Notes: generated by a model not told the origin, from the letters alone. Shown: positions 1-6,424, numbered from the stretch's first letter. The stretch is DNA of 11,754 nucleotides from Firmicutes bacterium UBA2530 (GCA_002340985.1 DDNC01000002.1:249976-261729); one strand, 5' to 3'. Numbers and translations: made by a program.

Positions 1-1
1 T

Positions 2-205
2 GCCATAGGAGGAATTGTGGGAACTGCCTGCGGGATCGGTCTTGTTACACTGGGGAGCCTTTTTATACCCATACCTGTGGTAATAAATCCTGCATCAATT
101 ATGATTGCTGTTGTTTTCTCAATGATTATAGGAGTATTTTTTGGGTATTATCCTGCTAAGAAGGCAGCGAAATCCGATCCGATTGATGCCTTGAGATACG
201 AATAA
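2..205 (+). CDS. ABC transporter permease, FtsX/MacB type (C-terminal fragment)
   Basis: This is the C-terminal end of an integral-membrane ABC permease; the gene starts before the window. The open frame runs in from base 2 and stops at TAA 203-205, giving 67 residues. It shows a glycine-rich hydrophobic helix (AIGGIVGTACGIGLV), a short loop rich in Pro/Ile/Val, a second hydrophobic helix, and the closing motif YYPAKKAAKSDPIDALRYE. That ending (P-A-x-x-A-A-x-x-x-P-I-x-A-L-R-Y-E) is the hallmark of MacB/LolC/FtsX-domain permeases, which work with an ATPase in exporting peptides or lipoproteins or in antimicrobial-peptide resistance. The substrate cannot be judged from this piece. The next gene begins 23 bases downstream on the same strand, so they may share a transcript. 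Confidence 0.85.
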   Translation, partial: AIGGIVGTACGIGLVTLGSLFIPIPVVINPASIMIAVVFSMIIGVFFGYYPAKKAAKSDPIDALRYE

Positions 206-228
206 TCATAAGACCGGGAGAAGAAACG

Positions 229-645
229 ATGGCATTTACAGGAATGGTAGAAAAGAAAAAAGGAAGCGTGGCTGTAATTTTGGTAAAAAAGGTGCTGCTC
301 TGCGGAGATAGCTGCAGAAGCTGCTCAGCGGGGTGCAAATTTTTCAGCATGCATATTCAGACAGAAGTTGAAGACGATATAAATCAGGGAGATTGTGTCA
401 TCGTAGAACAAAAATCTGAGGTTGCGGACAACAGCGGTATCATCCGCTATGCTATACCTGTAGCGATAATTGCACTATCGGTGCTTTTTGTGCAGTTAAT
501 CCCTCAGATGCGAAACAACAGCTCAATTTTGGCATCGGCAATATTAATATCTGCAATTGCTTCAAATTATGTGCAGAAATATTGTGACAAAATTTTCATG
601 GAAAAGAATGCGCAAAATTTTATTGTAGGAAAAAAGCTGGTTTAA
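229..645 (+). CDS. rseC: RseC/MucC-family membrane protein (SoxR-reducing-system type)
   Basis: This 138-residue protein fits the RseC/MucC family in layout and size. A small N-terminal domain begins MAFTGMVEKKKGSVAVILVK. It is followed by a cysteine cluster C25-x3-C29-x2-C32-x3-C36, a short soluble stretch (EVEDDINQGDCVIVEQKSEV), and two transmembrane helices at about 71-91 and 98-116. Family members sit in the inner membrane. In proteobacteria they are linked to SoxR reduction and sigma-E control; in anaerobes they are often found with Rnf-type electron transfer. The cysteines suggest a redox or metal role. No Rnf gene is visible nearby. The start is preceded by a GGGAGAAG-like ribosome site, and the Sir2 gene starts 17 bases after its stop, suggesting an operon. 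The family call is fairly firm; the physiological role in this organism is unknown. Confidence 0.75.
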   Translation: MAFTGMVEKKKGSVAVILVKKVLLCGDSCRSCSAGCKFFSMHIQTEVEDDINQGDCVIVEQKSEVADNSGIIRYAIPVAIIALSVLFVQLIPQMRNNSSILASAILISAIASNYVQKYCDKIFMEKNAQNFIVGKKLV

Positions 646-662
646 AGCTTTGGAGGTGAAAA

Positions 663-1379
663 ATGCTTTCAGGACTTCAGGATATTTTAGACAACAGCAG
701 CAACATAGTGTTTTTTGGAGGAGCGGGAGTTTCGACAGAGAGCGGTATTCCCGATTTCAGAAGCATTGACGGACTGTATAATCAAGAATACAAATACCCG
801 CCGGAGACAATAATCTCCCATAGCTTCTTTGAAAATAATACAGAAGAATTTTATCAGTTTTATAAAAATAAAATGATTTTTTTAGATGCAAAGCCGAATA
901 TGGCTCATAAAAAACTGGCTGAGCTCGAGCATGCGGGAAAGCTAAAAGCTGTCATAACACAGAATATTGACGGTCTCCACCAGCAGGCAGGAAGCAGGAA
1001 TGTGCTGGAGCTCCACGGTTCTGTTCACCGGAATCACTGCATGAATTGCGGGAAATTTTATGATGTGAATGTTATAGTTAACAGCGGCGGTGTTCCAAAA
1101 TGTGAATGTGGAGGAATCATCAAGCCGGATGTTGTTCTTTATGAGGAAATGCTGAATGAAGAAATATTGGATAAATCCGTTGAATACATAAAAAATGCGG
1201 ATGTGCTGATTATCGGCGGAACGTCGCTGGCAGTGTATCCGGCGGCAGGGCTTGTTAATTACTACACGGGAAGCAAGCTTATATTAATTAACAAATCTGC
1301 AATCTCCGCCAACAAAATAGCAAACATGGTCATAAATGCAAGCATTGGAAGTGTTTTTGAAAAACTCAAGACAAACTGA
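663..1379 (+). CDS. cobB: NAD-dependent protein deacylase, Sir2 family
   Basis: This is a cytoplasmic sirtuin that removes acyl groups from lysine side chains using NAD, releasing nicotinamide and O-acyl-ADP-ribose. All key motifs are present: the NAD loop GAGVSTESGIPDFRS at residues 20-34, TQNIDGLH at 99-106 (Gln100, Asn101, Asp103), catalytic His118 in ELHGS, GGTSLAVYPAA at 185-195, and a structural zinc site. The zinc ligands are C126-x2-C129 and C147-x-C149; the second pair is spaced CxC rather than the textbook CxxC. At 238 residues it is full length for the compact bacterial form. The start is well set by GGAGGTG 6-7 bases upstream. It probably lies in an operon with the RseC-family gene. 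No Tyr/Arg pair typical of SIRT5-like desuccinylases is evident, so deacetylation is the default guess. Confidence 0.95.
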   Translation: MLSGLQDILDNSSNIVFFGGAGVSTESGIPDFRSIDGLYNQEYKYPPETIISHSFFENNTEEFYQFYKNKMIFLDAKPNMAHKKLAELEHAGKLKAVITQNIDGLHQQAGSRNVLELHGSVHRNHCMNCGKFYDVNVIVNSGGVPKCECGGIIKPDVVLYEEMLNEEILDKSVEYIKNADVLIIGGTSLAVYPAAGLVNYYTGSKLILINKSAISANKIANMVINASIGSVFEKLKTN

Positions 1380-1381
1380 TA

Positions 1382-1417
1382 TGTTGCCAGTATATGCATT
1401 GCATATACTGGAGAACA
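1382..1417. repeat. Strong inverted repeat between cobB and mgsA
   Basis: A perfect 11-base inverted repeat (CCAGTATATGC, 3-base spacer ATT, GCATATACTGG; 1387-1411) is flanked by a further matching TGTT/AACA pair (1382-1385 and 1414-1417), separated by a small asymmetric internal loop. It begins two bases after the cobB stop codon. It has no following T-run, so it is not a standard intrinsic terminator. It could be a transcript-end hairpin for the cobB operon or a dimeric-repressor operator upstream of mgsA. Confidence 0.7.
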
Positions 1418-1444
1418 TGCGGTATATTAAGATAGAACTGATTT

Positions 1445-1450
1445 TATAAT
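1445..1450 (+). promoter_or_regulatory. Possible -10 element for mgsA
   Basis: A perfect TATAAT lies 26 bases upstream of the preferred mgsA start, which would place transcription start near 1457. No convincing TTGACA-like -35 lies 16-18 bases upstream, so this is a weak call in an AT-rich spacer. If real, the palindrome at 1387-1411 would sit at roughly -46 to -70. Confidence 0.4.
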
Positions 1451-1476
1451 ATACGAAGATGCAAAGGAAGATGAAT

Positions 1477-1887
1477 ATGTTGTTTAAAGATATAGGAAAA
1501 CAAAAATATATTGCGCTTATAGCACATGATAATAAAAAGCCTGAATTAATCAACTGGGTTAAAAAAAATAGAGAAGAGCTTTCAAAGCATATTCTCTGTG
1601 GTACCGGCACAACATCCAGAATGATTGCCGAAGAAACATCACTTCTTGTGAGCTCATACAAAAGCGGTCCTCTGGGAGGAGATCAGCAGATAGGAGCTGC
1701 AATAGTTGACGGGAAAATCGATTTTATGATTTTTTTCTGGGACCCATTATCATCCCAGCCCCACGACCCTGACGTCAAGGCTCTGCTGAGAATCGCGGTT
1801 TTATACGACATACCTGTTGCAATGAATGTTTCAACGGCAGACTTTTTAATCAATTCAAGCTACATGGACGAGGAATACGTGAGGTAA
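1477..1887 (+). CDS. mgsA: Methylglyoxal synthase
   Basis: This cytoplasmic enzyme converts dihydroxyacetone phosphate to methylglyoxal and phosphate, a bypass of lower glycolysis used when phosphate is short or sugar phosphates accumulate. Conserved elements match the E. coli enzyme with a constant offset of two residues: ALIAHD (His17, Asp18), the phosphate-binding GTGTT (42-46), SGPLGGDQQIGA with catalytic Asp69, FFWDPL with Asp89, and PHDPDVKALLR with His96 and Asp99. I place the start at ATG 1477 because AGGAAG (1465-1470) is 6 bases upstream; the in-frame ATGs at 1459 and 1471 precede or abut this site. That gives 136 residues, slightly short of the 152 of E. coli because the C-terminal tail is reduced. 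It appears to be transcribed alone, bounded by the upstream palindrome and its own terminator. Confidence 0.95.
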   Translation: MLFKDIGKQKYIALIAHDNKKPELINWVKKNREELSKHILCGTGTTSRMIAEETSLLVSSYKSGPLGGDQQIGAAIVDGKIDFMIFFWDPLSSQPHDPDVKALLRIAVLYDIPVAMNVSTADFLINSSYMDEEYVR

Positions 1888-1901
1888 ATCCTCGTTTTTT
1901 T
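1868..1901 (+). terminator. Intrinsic terminator of mgsA, overlapping its 3' end
   Basis: ACGAGGA (1868-1874) pairs perfectly with TCCTCGT (1889-1895), and a T-run covers 1895-1901. The left arm encodes the last residues of MgsA (Asp-Glu-Glu) and the loop holds the TAA stop codon. Confidence 0.75.
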
Positions 1902-1968
1902 AATCAAAACCAATAAACTGCTACTTTAACTTAGCTAAGGAAATCAGATAATATAATTATTTAGTTTT

Positions 1969-2211
1969 ATGCACTTATGGGGAATCTTGATAATGATGGA
2001 ACTGCTGGTCAACAGTAAATATTCCATGAAACTGACAGAACTTGCATATGGGATTTCTAATGTTGACTCTACTATTCTTATAACCGGAGAATCAGGTGTA
2101 GGTAAGGATGTTTTTTGCAGGCTGATCCATAAGTATTACAATAAGAATAAACCATATATAAAAATTTCTTGTGGAGCAATTAAAATAAAAAATATGAGCT
2201 GTGGTCTTTGA
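1969..2211 (+). pseudogene. Truncated sigma-54 activator (AAA+ domain remnant)
   Basis: This 80-codon frame encodes only the first quarter of a sigma-54-interacting AAA+ domain. MELLVNSKYSMKLTELAYGI matches the segment that precedes Walker A in bacterial enhancer-binding proteins. STILITGESGVGKDVFCRLI holds Walker A at 40-47, and PYIKISCGAI corresponds to the conserved 'F-x-x-x-N-C-G-A-I' strand. After GAI the frame runs only ten residues (KIKNMSCGL) to TGA, with no sign of the expected 'LLESELFG' step, GAFTGA loop, Walker B or DNA-binding domain. The N-terminal sensor domain is also missing. Such a piece cannot remodel sigma-54 polymerase, so I call it a decayed gene. The 1902-2316 interval otherwise holds a 10-base palindrome CTTAGCTAAG (1930-1939) and the sigma-54 promoter. 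Confidence 0.7.
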
Positions 2212-2231
2212 CAATGGCTCAAACTATTTTG

Positions 2232-2246
2232 TGGCATGGATTTTGC
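2232..2246 (+). promoter_or_regulatory. Sigma-54 (-24/-12) promoter upstream of the DASS-like transporter
   Basis: TGGCATGGATTTTGC matches the sigma-54 consensus TGGCAC-N5-TTGC at nearly every defined base (T for C at the sixth position). The invariant GG (2233-2234) and GC (2245-2246) are separated by exactly 10 bases. Transcription would begin near 2257, about 60 bases before the transporter start. An activator remnant lies just upstream, which independently supports a sigma-54 context. Confidence 0.75.
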
Positions 2247-2260
2247 GTTGATAAAATGTA

Positions 2261-2275
2261 GTGATAAGTCATCAC
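2261..2275. repeat. Short inverted repeat in the transporter leader
   Basis: GTGAT (2261-2265) and ATCAC (2271-2275) flank a 5-base spacer just after the predicted sigma-54 start site. It could be a small operator or hairpin; arms of five bases can arise by chance. Confidence 0.3.
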
Positions 2276-2316
2276 AATAACCAATAATAAAGAAATTTGT
2301 TTATGAAAGGATTTTT

Positions 2317-3696
2317 ATGAATAGTAAAAAGTTAATAGGATTAATTTCGGGTGTTCTGATAGCAGTAGTAGTTAATTTGCTGCCATTGGAAGGGTTGTCG
2401 TATCAGGGTAAGATGTGTCTTGGGCTGACGCTTATGACTGTTGTTTTTTGGGCATTTCAAATTGTTCAGTCGGGATATGCATCTGGTCTTTATTTATCTT
2501 TGCTTGTAATGTTTAAGGTTGCAGAGCCGGCAGTTGTATTTTCGCCATGGCTTGGCAGCACCATGTATCTGGTAATTGGTGCATACTTGATTGCATCGGC
2601 TGTAAAAAGTTCCGCCTTAGGAGAAAGAATTGCTTACATATTTATATTAAGGTTTGTTAATTCATATAAAAGTATAATTATATCTATATTTGTTTTGACA
2701 GCAATATTGAGTATATTAATTCCACACCCATGGCCGAGGGCGTTTTTAATAATGTCAGTTATGACAGTTGTAATTAAGAGTGCAAAAATTCCAAAAGAAG
2801 ACTCGATTAAGATAGGATTTTCTGTATTTGCAGCATCAGTTCCGGTTTCTATGATTTTTTTAACGGGAGACAGCGTAATAAATCCTCTGGCAGTACAAGC
2901 CTCAGGAATGCAGGTAAGCTGGCTGCAATGGTTTATATATATGGGGCCGCCAAGTATAATTGCAAGTATTTTAACTTGTGCTTTGATTTTGATATTATTT
3001 AAGCCTACAGAGGAGATAAAAGTAAATAAGGAAGAAATACAGGAAAAATTAAAGTCCTTAGGAAATCTTTCTAACAAAGAAAAAAGAACAATAGTATGGC
3101 TGATGACAGCAGTTGCATTTTGGATGACAGATAAAATACATGGTATTGATATTGGATGGATAACCTTACTTATTTCGATGTTGATGAGCTTCCCTGCAAT
3201 AGGAGAGGCGCTTGACGCGAAGCAATGGAGCGAGGTACCGGTACATGTATTGCTTTTCTTAACTGCCGCCATGACAATTGGAAAGGTTGGAGGCGCTACG
3301 GGAATGAACAGCTGGATTGCAGAAACAATTCTTCCCTCAACTATTCCTTCTAATCCATATATGCTTGCAATAGTAATAGCAATAATTGCTATAGGTATCC
3401 ACATGATTTTAGGAAGTGTAATTGCTGTTATGGGTATAGCAATACCTGCATTGCTTATTTTTACACAGTCTATGGGTATTAATCCACTAATTGTAACATT
3501 GCTCGTGTATTCATCAATAGGAATGCATTACATTCTACCTTTTCATCATTTGAATATTTTAGTGGGCCAAGGTGAGGAAAATGGAATGTATGGACAAAAG
3601 GAGGTTATACATCTGGGTATTCCACTTACTGTCGTTGTTTTTGTAATAATTATTATAGAGGTTTTATACTGGAATTCTATTGGAGTGTTGAATTAA
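2317..3696 (+). CDS. SLC13/DASS-like anion transporter, substrate unknown
   Basis: This is a 459-residue inner-membrane protein with about 11 hydrophobic helices and one long charged cytoplasmic loop at about 228-257 (KPTEEIKVNKEEIQEKLKSL). Length, two-fold repeat layout and C-terminal pattern (LPFHHLNILVGQGEENGMYG, then GIPLTVVVFVIII) fit the divalent anion:sodium symporter (SLC13/CitT-like) superfamily. The signature loops differ from characterised members: where an S-N-T motif is expected, the first half has IPHPWPRA (135-142) and the second has LGSVIAV (365-371), and GDSVINP (184-190) stands in the usual G-T-P-P-N place. The substrate could therefore be a dicarboxylate or something else. 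The start is set by GAAAGGA five bases upstream. Expression is probably sigma-54 dependent. Third codon positions look AT-richer than in helD or the E1-like gene. Confidence 0.75.
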   Translation: MNSKKLIGLISGVLIAVVVNLLPLEGLSYQGKMCLGLTLMTVVFWAFQIVQSGYASGLYLSLLVMFKVAEPAVVFSPWLGSTMYLVIGAYLIASAVKSSALGERIAYIFILRFVNSYKSIIISIFVLTAILSILIPHPWPRAFLIMSVMTVVIKSAKIPKEDSIKIGFSVFAASVPVSMIFLTGDSVINPLAVQASGMQVSWLQWFIYMGPPSIIASILTCALILILFKPTEEIKVNKEEIQEKLKSLGNLSNKEKRTIVWLMTAVAFWMTDKIHGIDIGWITLLISMLMSFPAIGEALDAKQWSEVPVHVLLFLTAAMTIGKVGGATGMNSWIAETILPSTIPSNPYMLAIVIAIIAIGIHMILGSVIAVMGIAIPALLIFTQSMGINPLIVTLLVYSSIGMHYILPFHHLNILVGQGEENGMYGQKEVIHLGIPLTVVVFVIIIIEVLYWNSIGVLN

Positions 3697-3740
3697 TCTT
3701 CATAGACTTTAATAAGTAAACAACAATGAAACCTCAACAA

Positions 3741-3778
3741 AAATAGCTGCAGCCAAACAAGTGCTGCAGCTATTTTTT
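3741..3778. terminator. Bidirectional intrinsic terminator
   Basis: A perfect 13-base stem (3741-3753 with 3763-3775, core AGCTGCAGC/GCTGCAGCT) encloses a 9-base loop and is followed by a T-run through 3778. On the opposite strand the stem is followed by A/T-rich sequence read as TTTTTGTTG. It lies between the converging transporter and ACP-like genes and should end both transcripts. Confidence 0.9.
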
Positions 3779-3798
3779 ATAATATTAAAATTTCATAT

Positions 3799-4041
3799 TT
3801 AATCCACAGACTTTTTCTCCTCAACATAATCTGCAAGGTTTTTCAGAGTTTTAAAGGTATGGACGTCCTCGTCGTGAATGGTTATTTTAAAATGTTTCTC
3901 ACATTCGATTATGAGCTTTGCGGTGCTGATTGCATCTATTCCCCATTCGGGTGAAAGCTCCGTTTCAGGTGTTATATCCTCGGGGTCTGCATAGATGACC
4001 TCAGCAAGTATTTTTTTAAGCTTGTTAAAAATCAATTCCAT
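3799..4041 (-). CDS. Acyl-carrier-protein-like protein lacking the phosphopantetheine serine
   Basis: This 80-residue acidic protein has a clear ACP fold pattern: a first helix (FNKLKKILAEVIYA), the loop DPEDITPETELSPEWG, helix II (AISTAKLIIECEKHF), then ITIHDEDVHTFKTLKNLADYVEE. In carrier proteins helix II starts with D-S-L/I, and the serine takes the 4'-phosphopantetheine arm. Here the segment reads G-I-D-A-I-S, with codon GCA (Ala) where TCA would give serine. It therefore should not be able to carry acyl groups in the normal way, unless the serine two residues on is used, which I doubt. It overlaps the end of helD. ATG 4039-4041 has AAGGAG about 10 bases upstream; TTG 4033-4035, overlapping the helD TGA as TTGA, sits 7 bases from a stronger AAGGAGG. 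Both starts are plausible. Confidence 0.75.
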   Translation of the reverse strand: MELIFNKLKKILAEVIYADPEDITPETELSPEWGIDAISTAKLIIECEKHFKITIHDEDVHTFKTLKNLADYVEEKKSVD

Positions 4042-6308
4042 ACCTCCTTAGCTCCTTCGATTTCCTGCAGCAGTGGGCTCATTTCGCCTGTGTGGAACAG
4101 CTTCAGTCTGTGCAGCGCTCGGGTGGATGCAATATACAGAAGATTCTTATCCTCTGCTGAGCTATAATGAACAGCATCTGCATCACAAATCAGAACCGAA
4201 TCAAATTCAAGTCCCTTTGACATATATATGGGTATAATAAAGGTTCCCGTAATCTCCTCCTTGTTTTCTCCCCTTATTAGCTGTATATCAATTTTGCCCT
4301 TTAAGCGTTCATAAAGCATGAGAGAGTCCCGGGCATTCTTGCATATTAAGCTTATTGAGCCGTATTCTTTTTCTCTGCAGAGCATGATTTCCTCTATTAT
4401 CATATTCTCCAGAGATTCTTCATTTTTCGCGGAGTAAATAACGGGAAAATCACCTTCTCTGCTGAAGCTTTTCAGCTCAAAAGAGCCGTTAAGAAATCTT
4501 GTGCTGAATTCCAATATTTCTTTTGTGCAGCGGAAGCTTTTATCCATTGTTATCAGTGTGGAGCTCTTCTTGTTGAGAATCGTTTCTATTTGCTCATACA
4601 AGGATAGATTCTCCTGCTTTGCAATGGTTTGATTGATATCTCCCAGCACCGTGAAGCGTGACCATGGAAATAAAAGGTTCAGCATTTCAAAATGGATGGG
4701 GTAGTAATCCTGAACCTCATCGATTACCACATGCCTTATGCTGTCATCGCCGAGTCTGCCGTATATTTTCAGATGCAGAAAAGCAAGTGACAGGGCATCT
4801 TCGTATTGGAGGAAATCATCATTGAGATTTGCAAGTGTAAAATCTATAATTTGGCCGATACATCCGGGAAGCTCAAGGTCTTTTGACAGGCTGTAAAAAT
4901 AATTCTTGTTGCTGAAAAGCTTTTTGTACAGTTCCGGCAAATTTAATTCCGTAAATTTCCGCACTTCTTTGATGAGTGTGGTGCTCTCACGGATGGACAA
5001 CATTCGCGCAGCTTCTTCAACTTCAAATTTATGTGACGGTTTTCCAGAAACAAAATTCTCTAATTTTTTTATTCTGTCGTGGTGCATGGAGTGAATTATG
5101 GTTGTAATAAATTGCTCGAGATTTTTCAAACGAATGCTCAGCAGCGGATTTTTTCTGTCATTGACAGTCATGGACTTTAATATATCTCTGCCTGCTATTA
5201 TTTTTCCGTCGTAATAAACATCCTTAAAATCTATCCACATTTTAGGTATGTCAGCAATGAAACGATTTAATATGGTTATAAAGGCGTTGGAGCTTTTGAA
5301 AGCCATGCTGCTTTTACGTATATCTTCATTTTTTGTGGAAGGTGAGGAAAGAAGCTGCTCCATAAGCTGATTTTTTGGCTGAAATTTGTTGTTTTCCAGA
5401 ATTATCTCCGCTATGTCCTCAAATGTCACAGATTTGATGTTGCTTTCTCCAAGCTCGGGAAGTACGTTTGAAATATACTGTTCAAACAGTGTATTTGGTG
5501 AAACTATCAGTATATTTTCCGGAGACAGCCTGTTTGTCAGCCCCCTGTACATGAGATAAGCAACCCTGTGCAGGGCGACGGAGGTTTTTCCGCTGCCTGC
5601 TACTCCCTGAACCATGAGCAGATCGGTTTCCATATCACGTATAATTATGTCCTGCTCACTCTGTATGGTCTCCACAATGGTTTTCATTTTAGCGGAGGAG
5701 TTCTGAGAAAGCAGCTTTCTCAAAAACTCGTCGGTAATCTGAATATCCGCATCGAAAAAATATTTCAGGATGCCCTTTTTTATTTCGTACTGTCTTTTTA
5801 AACAAACCTCGCCTGTAATTTTACCTGAGGGAGCGTCGTAGAAAGCTTTTCCCGTGCCGAATCGATAAAATATGCTTGATATAGGCGCCCTCCAGTCGTA
5901 GACATACATCTCTCCGGATTTGTCGTCTGTCAGTGAAGAAATGCCTATATATATTTTTTCAAATTCATCCTCATCGTCAAACTTGAAATCAATACGTGCA
6001 AAATACGGAGAATCCAGCATTTTTTCAAGGATAAATATTTTTTTAACTTCCATTTCATATCTGGAGACTTCACCTGAAATAAAGCTGGTGTTTTGACTAA
6101 GCTCCACAAGGTCATCGAAATTCTGTGAAGACCAAAGGCCTGTTACATGATGAGTGCTGTCATCGGGAAAATCTTTTTTTGATGAAATGATGGCTGTCTT
6201 CTTTCCACGGCTGCTTGATTCAATGCGCAACAACTGTTCCTTTGCCGCGCAAATGGTTTGCTTTAAGTAGCTGCTTTCGAATTCCTGCTCAATGTCTCTT
6301 TCTATCAT
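4032..6308 (-). CDS. helD: HelD-type UvrD/Rep-like superfamily 1 ATPase (RNA polymerase recycling factor)
   Basis: This is a large cytoplasmic SF1 ATPase of the HelD class, which in Bacillus binds RNA polymerase and releases it from stalled DNA complexes. Numbering from the ATG at 6308 gives 758 residues. The N-terminal part (about 1-85) is rich in charged helix-forming residues like the HelD coiled-coil arm. A conserved segment, YDWRAPISSIFYRFG, follows at about 137-151. The helicase motifs then come in order: Walker A GVAGSGKT at 235-242, Walker B/motif II VVIDEVQD at 527-534, GDINQTI at about 556-562, SKGLEFDSV at about 697-705 and YIASTRALHRL at about 725-735. I prefer ATG 6306-6308 over the in-frame TTG at 6333-6335 because the G-rich ribosome site (AGGGGGG, 6320-6326) lies between them, although its 11-base spacing is long. 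It is transcribed first in a two-gene unit with the ACP-like gene. Confidence 0.92.
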   Translation of the reverse strand: MIERDIEQEFESSYLKQTICAAKEQLLRIESSSRGKKTAIISSKKDFPDDSTHHVTGLWSSQNFDDLVELSQNTSFISGEVSRYEMEVKKIFILEKMLDSPYFARIDFKFDDEDEFEKIYIGISSLTDDKSGEMYVYDWRAPISSIFYRFGTGKAFYDAPSGKITGEVCLKRQYEIKKGILKYFFDADIQITDEFLRKLLSQNSSAKMKTIVETIQSEQDIIIRDMETDLLMVQGVAGSGKTSVALHRVAYLMYRGLTNRLSPENILIVSPNTLFEQYISNVLPELGESNIKSVTFEDIAEIILENNKFQPKNQLMEQLLSSPSTKNEDIRKSSMAFKSSNAFITILNRFIADIPKMWIDFKDVYYDGKIIAGRDILKSMTVNDRKNPLLSIRLKNLEQFITTIIHSMHHDRIKKLENFVSGKPSHKFEVEEAARMLSIRESTTLIKEVRKFTELNLPELYKKLFSNKNYFYSLSKDLELPGCIGQIIDFTLANLNDDFLQYEDALSLAFLHLKIYGRLGDDSIRHVVIDEVQDYYPIHFEMLNLLFPWSRFTVLGDINQTIAKQENLSLYEQIETILNKKSSTLITMDKSFRCTKEILEFSTRFLNGSFELKSFSREGDFPVIYSAKNEESLENMIIEEIMLCREKEYGSISLICKNARDSLMLYERLKGKIDIQLIRGENKEEITGTFIIPIYMSKGLEFDSVLICDADAVHYSSAEDKNLLYIASTRALHRLKLFHTGEMSPLLQEIEGAKEVWN

Positions 6309-6339
6309 ACTTTCACAGTCCCCCCTGCATATCAATAAT

Positions 6340-6345
6340 ATTATA
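6340..6345 (-). promoter_or_regulatory. Possible -10 element for helD
   Basis: Read on the minus strand this is TATAAT, about 32 bases upstream of the helD ATG at 6308. No clear -35 element is seen, and the whole divergent spacer (6309-6476) is very AT-rich, so the match is only suggestive. Confidence 0.35.
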
Positions 6346-6415
6346 TATTTTGATGTTTAATTCATTTTATACATAAAGAATTTTAAATGAAAGTCTGTTA
6401 TTTAAAATTTTTTTA

Positions 6416-6424
6416 TGGTATAAT
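6416..6424 (+). promoter_or_regulatory. Extended -10 promoter for the peptidase/E1-like operon
   Basis: TGG-TATAAT is a full extended -10 element (TGnTATAAT), 52 bases upstream of the peptidase start codon. No strong -35 is visible, as is common for extended -10 promoters. The 14 bases 6414-6427 are identical to 8552-8565 upstream of the sensor kinase. Confidence 0.6.

Noticed and set aside
1459..1476. Upstream ATG codons for mgsA
   Set aside because: They lie before or directly at the AGGAAG ribosome site; ATG 1477 has ideal spacing and keeps alignment with E. coli MgsA.
2634..3404. A 256-codon open frame on the minus strand opposite the transporter gene
   Set aside because: It is a mirror of hydrophobic codons in the transporter, shows no family motif and lies wholly inside a well-supported gene.
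3799..4041. The ACP-like protein as a ubiquitin-like substrate of the E1-like enzyme
   Set aside because: It ends in KSVD with no Gly-Gly, has a helical ACP pattern rather than a beta-grasp one, and belongs to the divergent helD transcript.
6309..6335. TTG start adding nine residues to HelD
   Set aside because: The ribosome site lies within this stretch, and the added residues (MICRGDCES) do not look like the HelD N-terminus.
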